Positions 8,026-16,861 of a stretch of DNA of 44,377 bases are shown piece after piece (the stretch's first letter is position 1; each line of letters starts with the position of its first letter). Below the pieces are notes generated by a model. It ran no database searches. It saw only the letters and a list, made by a program, of their open reading frames with translations, and was not told where the DNA came from. The stretch comes from Kiritimatiellia bacterium. GTDB taxonomy: Bacteria; Verrucomicrobiota; Kiritimatiellia; CAIQIC01; Lenti-01. The stretch spans positions 1 to 44,377 of the forward strand of contig JAQUJC010000021.1 of NCBI GenBank assembly GCA_028681135.1, in the 5' to 3' direction. Both the position numbers and the translations under genes were made by a program.

Positions 8026-8949
8026 ATGACCGCCAACTCCAGCAAAGACGCCATCCGTATCCAGGCCGAACAGGGCGATCCCGTCGCCCAATACGAATGG
8101 GCCCGCCACTTGGCCTGGGGCAAAGGCCGAGCCAAACAGACCGACGAAGCCGCTCAGTGGTTTGCCGCCGCCCTGGACCAGTTTCGCCCGGCCGCCGAAC
8201 GCGGCGAGGCCCTGGGACTGCTCAACCTCGGCAAAATGCTCGAACACGGCCACGGCAGTCCCAAAGACCCCGCGCAAGCCGCCGATCTCTATCGTCGCGC
8301 CGCCGATCAAGGCAACGCCGAAGCCCAGTATCGCCTCGGGCATCTCTACGAATATGGCGATGGCGTCAAACAGGATTTCGATGCCGCCATGACGTGGTAT
8401 ACCCTGTCCGCCGCCCAAGATGACAAGAATGCTCAGATCAAAGTCGAACTCCGCGAGCAGTATCTCAAAGGCCTGGAACTCGCTGAGCAAGGCCATCAAC
8501 ACGCCCAGTATCAGCTCGGACGCATGTACGAATACGGCATGGGCGTACTCAAGAATGAGCAGGAAGCCGCCGTCTGGTACCGCCGCGCCGCCGAACAATC
8601 CGAACTCAAGTCCCAGCAGCGGCTCGGTCAAATCCTGGAAGACGGCGCGGGCGTCCCCCAGGACCCTGAGCAAGCCGTCAAATATTATCGGATGATGGCC
8701 GAGCAACTACGCGAACAAGCTGAAAAAAAGGATGCCCAGGCCCAATACGATCTCGGACGGCTTTATGAACGCGGACGCGGTGTGGACGAAAGCAACGATA
8801 TCGCCCTCCAATGGTTCCTGCGCGCCGCCAAAAACGGCAACCCCCAGGCCCAATATCGTCTCGGACGCCTCTATTCAGACGGCAAACTCGTCGGCCAAGA
8901 TGCCGCCGCCGCCGCCAAGTGGTTCCGCCAATCCGTCCGCCTCAACTAA
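8026..8949 (+). CDS. Sel1-like repeat (TPR-like) protein, probably cytoplasmic
   Basis: The 307-residue protein consists almost wholly of about seven Sel1-like repeats of ~36 residues with the AxxxLGxxYxxGxGVxxD pattern, e.g. AQYRLGHLYEYGDGVKQD, AQYQLGRMYEYGMGVLKN and AQYDLGRLYERGRGVDES. There is no signal peptide or membrane segment. Sel1 repeats form alpha-helical solenoids that scaffold protein complexes; the partner cannot be told. A TGAGGGA ribosome site precedes the ATG. It follows panB by 41 bp and may be co-transcribed. Two longer spacer helices (e.g. ELREQYLKGLELAEQ) insert between repeats. Confidence 0.88.
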   Translation: MTANSSKDAIRIQAEQGDPVAQYEWARHLAWGKGRAKQTDEAAQWFAAALDQFRPAAERGEALGLLNLGKMLEHGHGSPKDPAQAADLYRRAADQGNAEAQYRLGHLYEYGDGVKQDFDAAMTWYTLSAAQDDKNAQIKVELREQYLKGLELAEQGHQHAQYQLGRMYEYGMGVLKNEQEAAVWYRRAAEQSELKSQQRLGQILEDGAGVPQDPEQAVKYYRMMAEQLREQAEKKDAQAQYDLGRLYERGRGVDESNDIALQWFLRAAKNGNPQAQYRLGRLYSDGKLVGQDAAAAAKWFRQSVRLN

Positions 8950-8967
8950 TTCTCCCCAAATTTCAAA

Positions 8968-8995
8968 CTGACCCCATTCCCCCATTTGGGGTCAG
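8968..8995. repeat. REP-like palindrome, left flank of RAYT gene
   Basis: CTGACCCC pairs with GGGGTCAG around a 12-base centre. Compared with the inverse of the right-hand palindrome (10062-10089), 24 of 28 bases are identical, so the two act as inverted flanks. The adjoining bases to ~9012 encode the last residues of the transposase, ILKFMG. Confidence 0.8.
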
Positions 8996-10002
8996 CCCAT
9001 GAATTTTAGAATCCGCCGCTTCTCCCTCTCCCATTTCTCAGGAGGGGCATCATAGAAATGCATGGCCCGACTCACTGTCGTGAAATGCCCCATGACTAAC
9101 CGATCGCTGACCCATTGTACACTGACGGGAAAATGACGGCGCAACAATCCGGCAATCAACTGTTTGACCGGCGCTGATTTGGGCATCTTCTGCAAGGAAT
9201 CGTCGTCCAGTTTAAAATGACTCAAGCAACGGCCCAGGATCTTCTCGGCTCCCGCCTCAGTCCAATCTCTTTTTTGTTCAAGATCGACCAGTCGCCGGGT
9301 TGCCGCTGTTTTATCGGCCGCCAAACTTGCCATCAGACGTTTGCGAAACTCCTGGCTACCGTGCACCCATCCTTCTTCCATTTCCTTCCAGTCGGCTTGT
9401 GTCTGCCCCTTCAGGCGTTGCCTCTTCAGCAGGGTATGCTTCATTTCCATGTAGCTATTGAAGGCTGAACGCACCTGAGGGGAATCAGCGGGCAGCCCGG
9501 AAGAATGCAACACGTTCTGCACGACCAGCCAAGGGGGACGCTGAGCCCGCGGCATGAGATATAGCGGATAGCTACTCCACGCATAATCCGCCAGTTCCCC
9601 CTTGGCTAGCAACCCCGCTGCTGCTGGATTTAAGTGAATGTATTCACTGACCCGGCGAAAATAGCTTGAATCTGAATCATCGACGATCTTGCTTTTATAT
9701 CGGCCCTGAAACAAGTGGCCAACTAATTTGTGGCGCGTATTGTACCGCTGAGTAAAAGTTCCTTGGAACCACTTCATGGTATTCACCAAATTGGCCTGAG
9801 GAGTTTCCAGCAAGAGGTGATAATGATTGCTCATCAGGCACCAAGCATGGACGCGTGTCCCATTCCGTTCGCACACCTCACCGAGGCAACGGACGAACAA
9901 GTCGGCATCATCCTGAGCCTTGAAGATATCCCGATGCTGATTGCCCCGCGCCATCACATGATAGCGCGCACCCGCATATTCCACTCGCAACGGTCTCGCC
10001 AT
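8992..10002 (-). CDS. REP-associated tyrosine transposase (RAYT, Y1_Tnp superfamily)
   Basis: Starting at MARPLRVEYAGARYHVMARG (10002), the product has 336 residues; the frame is open 12 codons further back. The N-terminal ~150 residues are an IS200-like HUH domain with the NHYHLLLE metal-binding motif, a FQGTFTQRYN helix that carries the candidate catalytic Tyr, and LFQGRYKSKIVD. A ~180-residue C-terminal part ending FYDAPPEKWEREKRRILKF looks like a DNA-binding helical region. RAYTs are usually single-copy domesticated enzymes acting on nearby palindromes, and here inverted palindromes flank the gene on both sides. The gene appears intact. It separates panB and the Sel1 gene from panC and may have inserted between them. 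Confidence 0.9.
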   Translation of the reverse strand: MARPLRVEYAGARYHVMARGNQHRDIFKAQDDADLFVRCLGEVCERNGTRVHAWCLMSNHYHLLLETPQANLVNTMKWFQGTFTQRYNTRHKLVGHLFQGRYKSKIVDDSDSSYFRRVSEYIHLNPAAAGLLAKGELADYAWSSYPLYLMPRAQRPPWLVVQNVLHSSGLPADSPQVRSAFNSYMEMKHTLLKRQRLKGQTQADWKEMEEGWVHGSQEFRKRLMASLAADKTAATRRLVDLEQKRDWTEAGAEKILGRCLSHFKLDDDSLQKMPKSAPVKQLIAGLLRRHFPVSVQWVSDRLVMGHFTTVSRAMHFYDAPPEKWEREKRRILKFMG

Positions 10003-10046
10003 GCTGGGAGCCTGCCACGCCCAAGCCTTGACTGTCAAGATCAGAT

Positions 10047-10104
10047 TCTAAGATTCATGGGCTGACCCCTTTTGGGGGGATGGGGTCAGTCCATGAATTT
10101 TAGA
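10047..10104. repeat. Extended REP-like inverted repeat, right flank of RAYT gene
   Basis: The core palindrome CTGACCCC...GGGGTCAG spans 10062-10089 and is extended by outer arms TCTAAGATTCATGG (10047-10060) and CCATGAATTTTAGA (10091-10104), giving a long near-perfect hairpin. The outer arm sequence also occurs at 8996-9012, where it encodes the transposase C-terminus. The element sits only ~40 bp before panC and may influence its expression. Confidence 0.8.
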
Positions 10105-10145
10105 ATTTAGAATACGGTTGAGTTTTCTGGGGGAGAGGCGGTAGC

Positions 10146-11012
10146 GTGTGGGGCATGAAGATCATTACCTCTGTGGATGAGATGCAGACGATGGTGGCGG
10201 CGCTGCGGGCGGCGGGACAGCGCATTGGTTTTGTGGCCACGATGGGCAATCTGCATGAGGGCCACTTATCGCTGGTCCGTCTTGCTAAACAACATGCCGA
10301 TATTGTAATTGTTTCGATTTTTGTCAATCCGACGCAATTTGGCCCCGGCGAGGATTACACGTCGTACCCGCGCACGTTCGAGTCCGATTGCTCTCGCTGC
10401 GACGCGTTCGGTGTTGATGTTGTACTGTACCCATCCGTTGAGGAGATGTACCCCGAGGGGGCGAGCATCGCGGTGACGGAAAGCACCCTATCGCGGACGC
10501 TCTGCGGGGCCTCTCGTCCCGGCCATTTTGATGGCGTCTGTACTGTGGTCGCCAAGTTGTTCAACATTGTTCAGCCGCACATCGCGGTCTTTGGCGAAAA
10601 AGATGCCCAACAGCTCCGTATCATTCGCCGGATGGTTCGCGATTTGTGTTACCTGGTCACGATTATCTCAGGTCCGACCCAGCGCGCGGCGGATGGTCTC
10701 GCGCTGTCGTCACGCAATCAGCATCTCACGCCCGCCCAGCGTGCGCAGGCCACTTGTCTTCGTCGCGCCCTCGACCACGCCGAAGAGCTTTTTGCGGCCG
10801 GCGAGCGCGATCCGGGCCGCCTGCAGGCGGCGATGTGCGAAATCATCGAGCGCGCTCCCGAGGCAAAAATTGACTATGTGGCTCTAGTGGACGCTGAGAC
10901 TTTACAGCCGCTCACGGGTTTGATTGAGCGCCCTGTCCTCGCGGCACTCGCCGTCTGGGTCGGTTCCCCGCGCTTGATAGACAACACGGTGCTGTGCTCG
11001 GTAGACGACTAA
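10146..11012 (+). CDS. panC: Pantothenate synthetase
   Basis: The 288-residue enzyme joins pantoate and beta-alanine using ATP. Family motifs are FVATMGNLHEGHLSLV (HxGH type), IFVNPTQFGPGEDY, YPRTFESD, VFGEKDAQQLRII, the KMSKS-like LSSRNQHL, and IDYVALVDAETL. A GGGAGAGG ribosome site (10131-10138) is seven bases before a GTG at 10146. The ATG at 10155 (MKIITSVDEMQ) fits homologue N-termini equally well, so the start is uncertain by three codons. Its TAA overlaps the stop of the convergent purB by four bases. The gene is less GCC-biased than dapAB-folK. Confidence 0.96.
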   Translation: MWGMKIITSVDEMQTMVAALRAAGQRIGFVATMGNLHEGHLSLVRLAKQHADIVIVSIFVNPTQFGPGEDYTSYPRTFESDCSRCDAFGVDVVLYPSVEEMYPEGASIAVTESTLSRTLCGASRPGHFDGVCTVVAKLFNIVQPHIAVFGEKDAQQLRIIRRMVRDLCYLVTIISGPTQRAADGLALSSRNQHLTPAQRAQATCLRRALDHAEELFAAGERDPGRLQAAMCEIIERAPEAKIDYVALVDAETLQPLTGLIERPVLAALAVWVGSPRLIDNTVLCSVDD

Positions 11013-12313
11013 TCCTGGATTGGCAAGCCGAGGGATCGGAAGGTTCGTTTTACGAAGCGGAAATGGCGTTTCAGGTTGAAACACGCCGTCAATTCGCGCC
11101 GCGTGGCGATGCGCGCAATATCCGGGTCTGCCGCCACCAGGTCGAGCAGGGGCGATCCGCTCTTCCATGATTTCAAGGCATTGCGTTGCACCCAGCGGTA
11201 GGCCTCATCGCGCTCCGCCCCCTTTTCCACCAGTAGCAGAAGCACCTGCTGCGAATGGATCAGGCCATGGGTCAGGTCCAGATTCGCGCGCATCTGGGCG
11301 ACATCCACCTTCAAGTTTTTGACCAACGCAGCCAGCTTGGCGAGCATGGTGTCGAGCAGGATGGTTGCATCGGGCAGGATGATCCGTTCCGTGGACGAGT
11401 GAGAGATATCGCGTTCATGCCACAGGGGCACATTTTCCATTGCGGTGAGCGCATAGCCGCGCAAGACGCGTGCCAGTCCGCAGAGCTGTTCGCCGATGAT
11501 GGGATTTTGCTTATGGGGCATCGCGCTGGAGCCCTTCTGCGCCGACCCAAAAAATTCCTGTACTTCGCGCACTTCGGTCCGCTGCAGATGGCGAAATTCC
11601 TGCGCCCAGCGTTCGACACTCGCCCCCGCCAGGGCGATTGCCGTCACAAACTCCGCATGGCGGTCGCGTTGCAGTATCTGGGTAGAAATCGCCGCGGGTT
11701 GGAGCCCGAGTTGGCGACAGACCACGCGCTCGATCCGCGGATCGAGATGCGCATGGGTCCCCACCGCTCCGGACAGTTTACCGACGCCCACCACCTTGCG
11801 AGCCGCCTTGAGGCGATTTTCCACTCGCCCAAACTCATCATACATCAGGGCCATTTTGAGACCAAACGTGGTTGGTTCGGCATGGATACCATGACTGCGG
11901 CCGATCATGGGGGTGAAGGCATGCTGGCTGGCCTGGTAGGCGGCGGCGGCCCGCACTTGGGTCACGCCCTCCAGCAAGAGGTCTGCGGCGGCGACCAAAT
12001 TGAGCGCCAGCGCGGTATCCACCACATCAGAGCTGGTCAAGCCCTTATGAATATGGCGGGCGGCGGGGCCGACATTTTCGGCGACGGCGGTCAGGAAGGC
12101 GATGACATCGTGACGGACATCCGCTTCGATTTGATGGATGCGGTCTACCGTAAACGCGGCTTTACGGCGAATGGCCGTCCAGTCTTGGCGTGGAATGTGG
12201 CCCGCCTTGGCCATAGCCTCGCACACGGCGAGTTCCACCTTCAGCCAGGTGGCGAACTTATGCTCATCGGTCCAGAGGGCCCCCATTTGGGGTCGGGTAT
12301 ATCGCTCAATCAT
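11009..12313 (-). CDS. purB: Adenylosuccinate lyase
   Basis: The 434-residue enzyme catalyses two fumarate-releasing steps of purine synthesis. The signature loop GSSAMPHKQNPIIGEQ is complete, and RSHGIHAEPTTFGLK carries the catalytic His region. SGAVGTHAHLDPRIE and WHERDISHSSTERIILPD also match. The N-terminus MIERYTRPQMGALWTDEHKF is standard for the shorter bacterial PurB type. The gene converges on panC with a four-base stop overlap. It starts 82 bp after the end of the upstream TPR-protein gene, with which it may be co-transcribed. Confidence 0.97.
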   Translation of the reverse strand: MIERYTRPQMGALWTDEHKFATWLKVELAVCEAMAKAGHIPRQDWTAIRRKAAFTVDRIHQIEADVRHDVIAFLTAVAENVGPAARHIHKGLTSSDVVDTALALNLVAAADLLLEGVTQVRAAAAYQASQHAFTPMIGRSHGIHAEPTTFGLKMALMYDEFGRVENRLKAARKVVGVGKLSGAVGTHAHLDPRIERVVCRQLGLQPAAISTQILQRDRHAEFVTAIALAGASVERWAQEFRHLQRTEVREVQEFFGSAQKGSSAMPHKQNPIIGEQLCGLARVLRGYALTAMENVPLWHERDISHSSTERIILPDATILLDTMLAKLAALVKNLKVDVAQMRANLDLTHGLIHSQQVLLLLVEKGAERDEAYRWVQRNALKSWKSGSPLLDLVAADPDIARIATRRELTACFNLKRHFRFVKRTFRSLGLPIQD

Positions 12314-12395
12314 GCACCCACTCCTTTCCTAAAAACGACCCCGCCGGAAATCAGGTGAATTCCGGCGCTGTTCCCTTGGCCATCCAACGGCTATG

Positions 12396-13379
12396 CTATT
12401 CTGCGGTCGGCTCTTCCGCGGCAGCCGCTGGCTCTGCCGGGGCTTCCGCGACTGTCTTCTTTTTAGAAGACTTCCGCTTCTTGGGCTTAGATTTCTTCGC
12501 AACTTTCGGGGCGGTATCATCCGCTACGGGGGCAATCTCTGCGATCTCATCAGCATCGGCCACGACCTCTTGTGGGACGTCCGCTTTCGGTTCGACCATG
12601 GGGGTAATGGCCGGCACGTCCGCTACTTCTTCCTGAACGACCGTCTCTTCCAGATTAGAGTCAAAAATTAAAGTCGGTGCCGCCGCCTCGGCCTCGGCCA
12701 CTGGCATCACCGCCGGAGGCGGCAGGTCTTTGGCCCGCTCGGCCTTCTTGAGAAAGAGCAATCCGGACTCCGCCTGGGGCAGCCACGAACTCTCGGGATT
12801 GGCGGCGATAAAATCTTCATAGAGGGCGCGTGCGTCATCAAACTGACCTAGCTGTTCGCGACAGCGCGCGGCCCCCATGACCGCCTGAGGCGCCAAGGCA
12901 CTAGCCCCATGAGACGCAGCAAACGCCTCATAGGATTGAGCCGCGGCCTCGAAGTCATCCAGCGCCTCGAAACTGGCCGCCACGCCGAGTTGGGCGTCGG
13001 GTTCCAGCATATGTTCTGGGTATTGGGTCAGAAAGCTTTGATAGATGGACAGGGCCTCATCGTAGCGGCCCTGGGCATAGAATTCGGCTGCCGCGGTTGC
13101 CAGCGCCAGGGGCGCGGTCGGTGCTTTGGGGTCCGCCATTGCCATCTGGCGGAATTCCTCTGGGGCGCGCCCCTGGAACAGCGCCTGCACGGCTGTCTCG
13201 GCCTTTTGCTGTTTCTGATTACGCCAGATGGACACCCCCAGCATTACGACCACGGCCACCGCCAACCCGATCAAGGCCGGAAGGCCATACTCGGCCATCC
13301 AGGCGACAAACTGCTCGGCATCGCTTTGCGCCTCCGGCGGCGGCACGTTTCCATTATTCGGCTTTTTTTTCTCATCCAT
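12396..13379 (-). CDS. Membrane-anchored tetratricopeptide-like protein with Lys-rich tail
   Basis: The 327-residue protein has a short polar N-terminus, one transmembrane helix at ~34-52 (YGLPALIGLAVAVVVMLGV) and a periplasmic-looking region with TPR-like helices at ~55-205 (e.g. YDEALSIYQSFLTQYPEHM, QFDDARALYEDFIAANP). It resembles the YfgM/AncM type of tetratricopeptide proteins in layout. A ~110-residue disordered tail is rich in Ala, Pro and acidic residues and contains a basic block KKSKPKKRKSSKKK. The basic tail could bind nucleic acid or membrane, but no function can be assigned. It is divergent from ileS. Confidence 0.75.
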   Translation of the reverse strand: MDEKKKPNNGNVPPPEAQSDAEQFVAWMAEYGLPALIGLAVAVVVMLGVSIWRNQKQQKAETAVQALFQGRAPEEFRQMAMADPKAPTAPLALATAAAEFYAQGRYDEALSIYQSFLTQYPEHMLEPDAQLGVAASFEALDDFEAAAQSYEAFAASHGASALAPQAVMGAARCREQLGQFDDARALYEDFIAANPESSWLPQAESGLLFLKKAERAKDLPPPAVMPVAEAEAAAPTLIFDSNLEETVVQEEVADVPAITPMVEPKADVPQEVVADADEIAEIAPVADDTAPKVAKKSKPKKRKSSKKKTVAEAPAEPAAAAEEPTAE

Positions 13380-13508
13380 GCGGGGTCCATCCTCTCAATT
13401 GAAATAGGTCGGAATACTGGGACCAGACACGCAAAAACGCAAGGAAATCGTTTTGATCATCCGGAACATCCCGGTACCCCCCACGCCTTTCGTCTTGCGC
13501 CGCTTGCC

Positions 13509-13537
13509 TTGACAAATGGCGATACCAAGCCTTCAAT
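13509..13537 (+). promoter_or_regulatory. Candidate promoter for ileS
   Basis: TTGACA at 13509-13514 is followed after 17 bases by TTCAAT at 13532-13537, which matches four of six -10 positions. It lies ~44 bp before the ileS ATG, with a GAGAAGGA ribosome site in between. The assignment is by consensus only. Confidence 0.45.
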
Positions 13538-13580
13538 GACCGGCTTATTCGAGCCCGGTGCGGCTTGAGAAGGAAAACCC

Positions 13581-16500
13581 ATGTTTAAACCTGTTTCCAA
13601 TAAATTATTGTTTCCACAGATGGAAGAAGAGATTCTCCGCTACTGGGAAGAAAACGACACCTTCAAGAAGTCCATCGCGAATCGCAAAGGCGCCAAAGAC
13701 TACGTATTCTATGATGGACCCCCCTTTGCCACGGGTGCCCCGCACTATGGTCATCTGCTGGCCGGGACCATCAAGGACATCCTGCCCCGTTACCAGACCA
13801 TGCGCGGCTATTCTGTCGAGCGCCGCTTTGGCTGGGACTGCCACGGCCTGCCCATCGAGGCCCTGGCGCAGGAGCAGCTCGGGCTCTCCGGCGCCGCTGA
13901 CATCGCGGCCACGGGCGTTGATGTGTTCAATGAGACCTGCCGCTCGATGGTTCTGACCTATGTCGAAGAATGGCGCAAAACCGTGACCCGCATGGGCCGG
14001 TGGGTGGACTTCGACAGCGATTACAAGACGATGGACATCTCTTTCATGGAGAGCATCTGGTGGGTGTTCAAGCAGTTATGGGATCAGGGGCGCATCTACA
14101 AGTCGCACCGCATCATGCCCTACTCCTGGAAGCTCAACACCCCCCTTTCCAATTTCGAAGCCGGCAGCAACTACCAGGATGTCCAGGATCCCTCCATCAC
14201 GGTGCGGGTCAAGCTCACCACGCTCCCGCCCGAACTCGACCCCCAGGGGGCGCCCGTCTATGCGCTCATCTGGACCACGACCCCATGGACCCTCTATGGC
14301 AATCTCGCCATTTGCGCCGGGCCGGACATCCCTTACGTTGCGGTGCGCGACAAAGCCGACCATCATATTTATCTCCTCGCCGAGGCCCGGCTACCATCAT
14401 ATTACCCTACGCCTGAGCACTACGAACGCTTGGCCACCTGGACCGGTGCGGACCTCTGCGGCCTGACCTATGAGCCCATTTTCCCCACCTTTGAGGGGAC
14501 CGACAACGCCTTTCGCATTCTGAATGACGGATTTGTCAGCACCGACGACGGCACGGGCTTCGTGCATACCGCGCCCGCCTTTGGCGAAGACGACTTCCGC
14601 ATCTGCCGGGCGGCCGGCATCCCCCTGCGCGACTATCTCGATGATGTCTGCGCCTTCACCGCATCCGTACCCGACTACCACGGCATATTCTGCAAAGATG
14701 CCGACAAGGCGATCATTCGCTCCCTCAAAGACGCCGGCAAGCTGGTGCATCAATCCACGCTAGTGCACTCCTATCCCTTCTGTCCGCGCACGGACACCCC
14801 GTTGATCTACCGCGCCATCGAGGCCTGGTATGTCCGCGTCGAAGATCTGCGCGACAAACTTGTGGCCAACAATGCCACGGTCCACTGGGTGCCCCAGGCC
14901 GTCGGCGAAAAGCGCTTTGGCAACTGGCTCAAGGAAGCCAAGGATTGGAATATTTCGCGCAACCGCTACTGGGGGTCCTGCCTCCCGATCTGGATTTCCG
15001 AGGATGGCCAGGACATGGTCTGCGTCGGTTCCATTGCTGAACTCGAGCAGCTCTCTGGCCAAACCGTCACCGATCTACACAAACACCACCTGGATAAGAT
15101 CACGTTCGATCTCAACGGCAAAACCTACCACCGCACGCCCGAAGTACTCGACTGCTGGTTTGAATCCGGTGCGATGCCCTATGCGCAGCAGCACTACCCC
15201 TTTGCCCGCGCGGATGAACTGGACACCTTTTTCCCGGCCGACTTCATTGCGGAAGGGCTCGACCAGACCCGCGGCTGGTTTTATACCCTGATGCTGCTGG
15301 GGACAGCGCTCTTCGACCGATCGCCCTATAAGAACGTGATTGTCAACGGCCTGGTGTTGGCCGAGGACGGGCGCAAGATGTCCAAGCGCCTCAAGAACTA
15401 CCCCGATCCCAACCACATCCTCGGCACCTACGGGGCCGATGCCCTGCGCCTGTACATGATCCATTCGCCCATTGTGCGCGCCGAGGACCTGTGCTTCTCC
15501 GAGCAGGGCGTGGTCCATGCCCTGCGCCACCTGCTGATTCCGTGGTGGAACGCCTACTCTTTCTTTGTCACCTATGCCAACGTCGACGGCTGGTCGCCAT
15601 CTTCCGATGGCGGCCCATCCTCCGCGGCCGATGCCTCGCTGATGGACCGGTGGATCTTCTCGACCCTCGACCGGCTATCCGGAGACGTGGTCGCCGCGAT
15701 GGACGCCTACGACCTGCAGCAAGCCGTGCGTCCCCTCGTGCAATTTATCGACGACCTCACCAACTGGTATATCCGCCGTTCCCGGCGGCGCTTTTGGAAG
15801 AGCGAAGACGACGCCGACAAGACCCGCGCCTATGAAACGCTGCACACGGTGCTGCTGCGCCTGTGCCAGATTGCCGCGCCCTTCACCCCCTTCATTGCTG
15901 AAGAAATCTTCCACAACTTACGCACCGCCGACATGCCCGAGTCGGTTCACCTCTGCGACTACCCCCTCCCCGGCAGCCTGCCCCGCGATCCGGCCCTCGA
16001 GGCCCAGATGGGCCGCGTCCAGGATGTTGTTGGTCTCGCCCGCCAGCTCCGCGCCGACTTCAATCTCAAGGTCCGCCAGCCGCTGGCCGCGCTCCATGTC
16101 GTCAGTCGCGATCCCGCGGTTCTCGATCTGGTCCGGCCGCTCGCTGAACTTGTCGCCGACGAACTCAACATCAAGGAGGTTCGTTTTGGCAGCGACGAAA
16201 CCGCGCTGGCCGAACTCTCCGCCAAGGCCAACTACAAAACCCTGGGCCCCCGGCTCGGGCGCACGATCAAGAAGGCCGTGGAGGCCATCGCGGCATTTGG
16301 CACAACAGAACTGGCGCAGCTTCTGGACAACCAAGACGTCGTCATCACGCTGGACGACGCCCCCGTTTCCCTGACCCCCGCGGACGTCCTGATTCAGCGC
16401 ACCCCCAAAGAAGGCCTGGCCGTCGCCTCCAGCGGCGATCTGCTCGTTGCGCTGGAAACGACCCTGACCCCCGCCCTGATCGAGGAAGGTCACGCACGCG

Positions 16501-16724
16501 AGCTGATCAACCGCATCCAAAACCAGCGCAAAGCGCAGGACCTCGATGTGGCCGACCGCATCACGTTGACGATCACCGCCGATGCCGAGCTAGTCGCCGC
16601 CATCACCACCCACCGCGACACCATTACCGCCGAAACGCTGGCGGTCGAGTTGACGACTGCCGAGGGCACCGGAGACATCGAGATCAACGGGCATCTGTGC
16701 ACGATCGATATTGAGCGAGCCTGA
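13581..16724 (+). CDS. ileS: Isoleucyl-tRNA synthetase, eukaryote-like (IleS2) type
   Basis: The 1,047-residue class I synthetase charges tRNA-Ile. The ATP-binding HYGH (residues 55-58, within PPFATGAPHYGHLLAG) and KMSKR (in DGRKMSKRLKNYPDP, ~598) are present. The central editing domain has WTTTPWTLYGN and GTGFVHTAPAFGEDD, and FEVWF-type core elements also occur (DCWFESGAMPYAQ). The KMSKRLKNYPDP sequence, the length near 1,050 and the lack of a C-terminal Cys4 zinc finger are features of the IleS2 branch, related to eukaryotic cytosolic enzymes. Known IleS2 enzymes are intrinsically mupirocin-resistant. The ATG follows GAGAAGGA. A degenerate palindrome copy lies just after the stop. Confidence 0.97.
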   Translation: MFKPVSNKLLFPQMEEEILRYWEENDTFKKSIANRKGAKDYVFYDGPPFATGAPHYGHLLAGTIKDILPRYQTMRGYSVERRFGWDCHGLPIEALAQEQLGLSGAADIAATGVDVFNETCRSMVLTYVEEWRKTVTRMGRWVDFDSDYKTMDISFMESIWWVFKQLWDQGRIYKSHRIMPYSWKLNTPLSNFEAGSNYQDVQDPSITVRVKLTTLPPELDPQGAPVYALIWTTTPWTLYGNLAICAGPDIPYVAVRDKADHHIYLLAEARLPSYYPTPEHYERLATWTGADLCGLTYEPIFPTFEGTDNAFRILNDGFVSTDDGTGFVHTAPAFGEDDFRICRAAGIPLRDYLDDVCAFTASVPDYHGIFCKDADKAIIRSLKDAGKLVHQSTLVHSYPFCPRTDTPLIYRAIEAWYVRVEDLRDKLVANNATVHWVPQAVGEKRFGNWLKEAKDWNISRNRYWGSCLPIWISEDGQDMVCVGSIAELEQLSGQTVTDLHKHHLDKITFDLNGKTYHRTPEVLDCWFESGAMPYAQQHYPFARADELDTFFPADFIAEGLDQTRGWFYTLMLLGTALFDRSPYKNVIVNGLVLAEDGRKMSKRLKNYPDPNHILGTYGADALRLYMIHSPIVRAEDLCFSEQGVVHALRHLLIPWWNAYSFFVTYANVDGWSPSSDGGPSSAADASLMDRWIFSTLDRLSGDVVAAMDAYDLQQAVRPLVQFIDDLTNWYIRRSRRRFWKSEDDADKTRAYETLHTVLLRLCQIAAPFTPFIAEEIFHNLRTADMPESVHLCDYPLPGSLPRDPALEAQMGRVQDVVGLARQLRADFNLKVRQPLAALHVVSRDPAVLDLVRPLAELVADELNIKEVRFGSDETALAELSAKANYKTLGPRLGRTIKKAVEAIAAFGTTELAQLLDNQDVVITLDDAPVSLTPADVLIQRTPKEGLAVASSGDLLVALETTLTPALIEEGHARELINRIQNQRKAQDLDVADRITLTITADAELVAAITTHRDTITAETLAVELTTAEGTGDIEINGHLCTIDIERA

Positions 16725-16736
16725 CTGTCCGGCTCA

Positions 16737-16752
16737 TTTTCGCCCTATGGAA
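16737..16752. repeat. Degenerate single copy of the TTTTCCAC palindrome
   Basis: TTTTCGCCCTATGGAA after ileS matches 15 of 16 bases of copy 2 in the folK-panB array (TTTTCCACCCTATGGAA) if one base is deleted. It suggests the element was more widespread or can decay. Confidence 0.4.
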
Positions 16753-16782
16753 CCGGTGGATTGTCGGTGTTGACTTCCAGCG

Positions 16783-16812
16783 TTGACAGCGGCCACCATC
16801 TGCCTCTATCCT
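16783..16812 (+). promoter_or_regulatory. Candidate promoter for the BspA-like gene
   Basis: A perfect TTGACA (16783-16788) is followed after 18 bases by TATCCT (16807-16812). It ends 49 bp before the ATG, with AGAGGA as a ribosome site. Confidence 0.5.
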
Positions 16813-16861
16813 ATTCATGCATGGGGCATTATCCATAGGTAGCAGCTAGAGGAATACGATC

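Noticed and set aside
13611-13625. TTTCCACAGATGGAA resembling the 19-bp palindrome
   Set aside because: It lies in the ileS coding sequence (FPQMEEE), where the residues are conserved in the family, so the match is probably chance.
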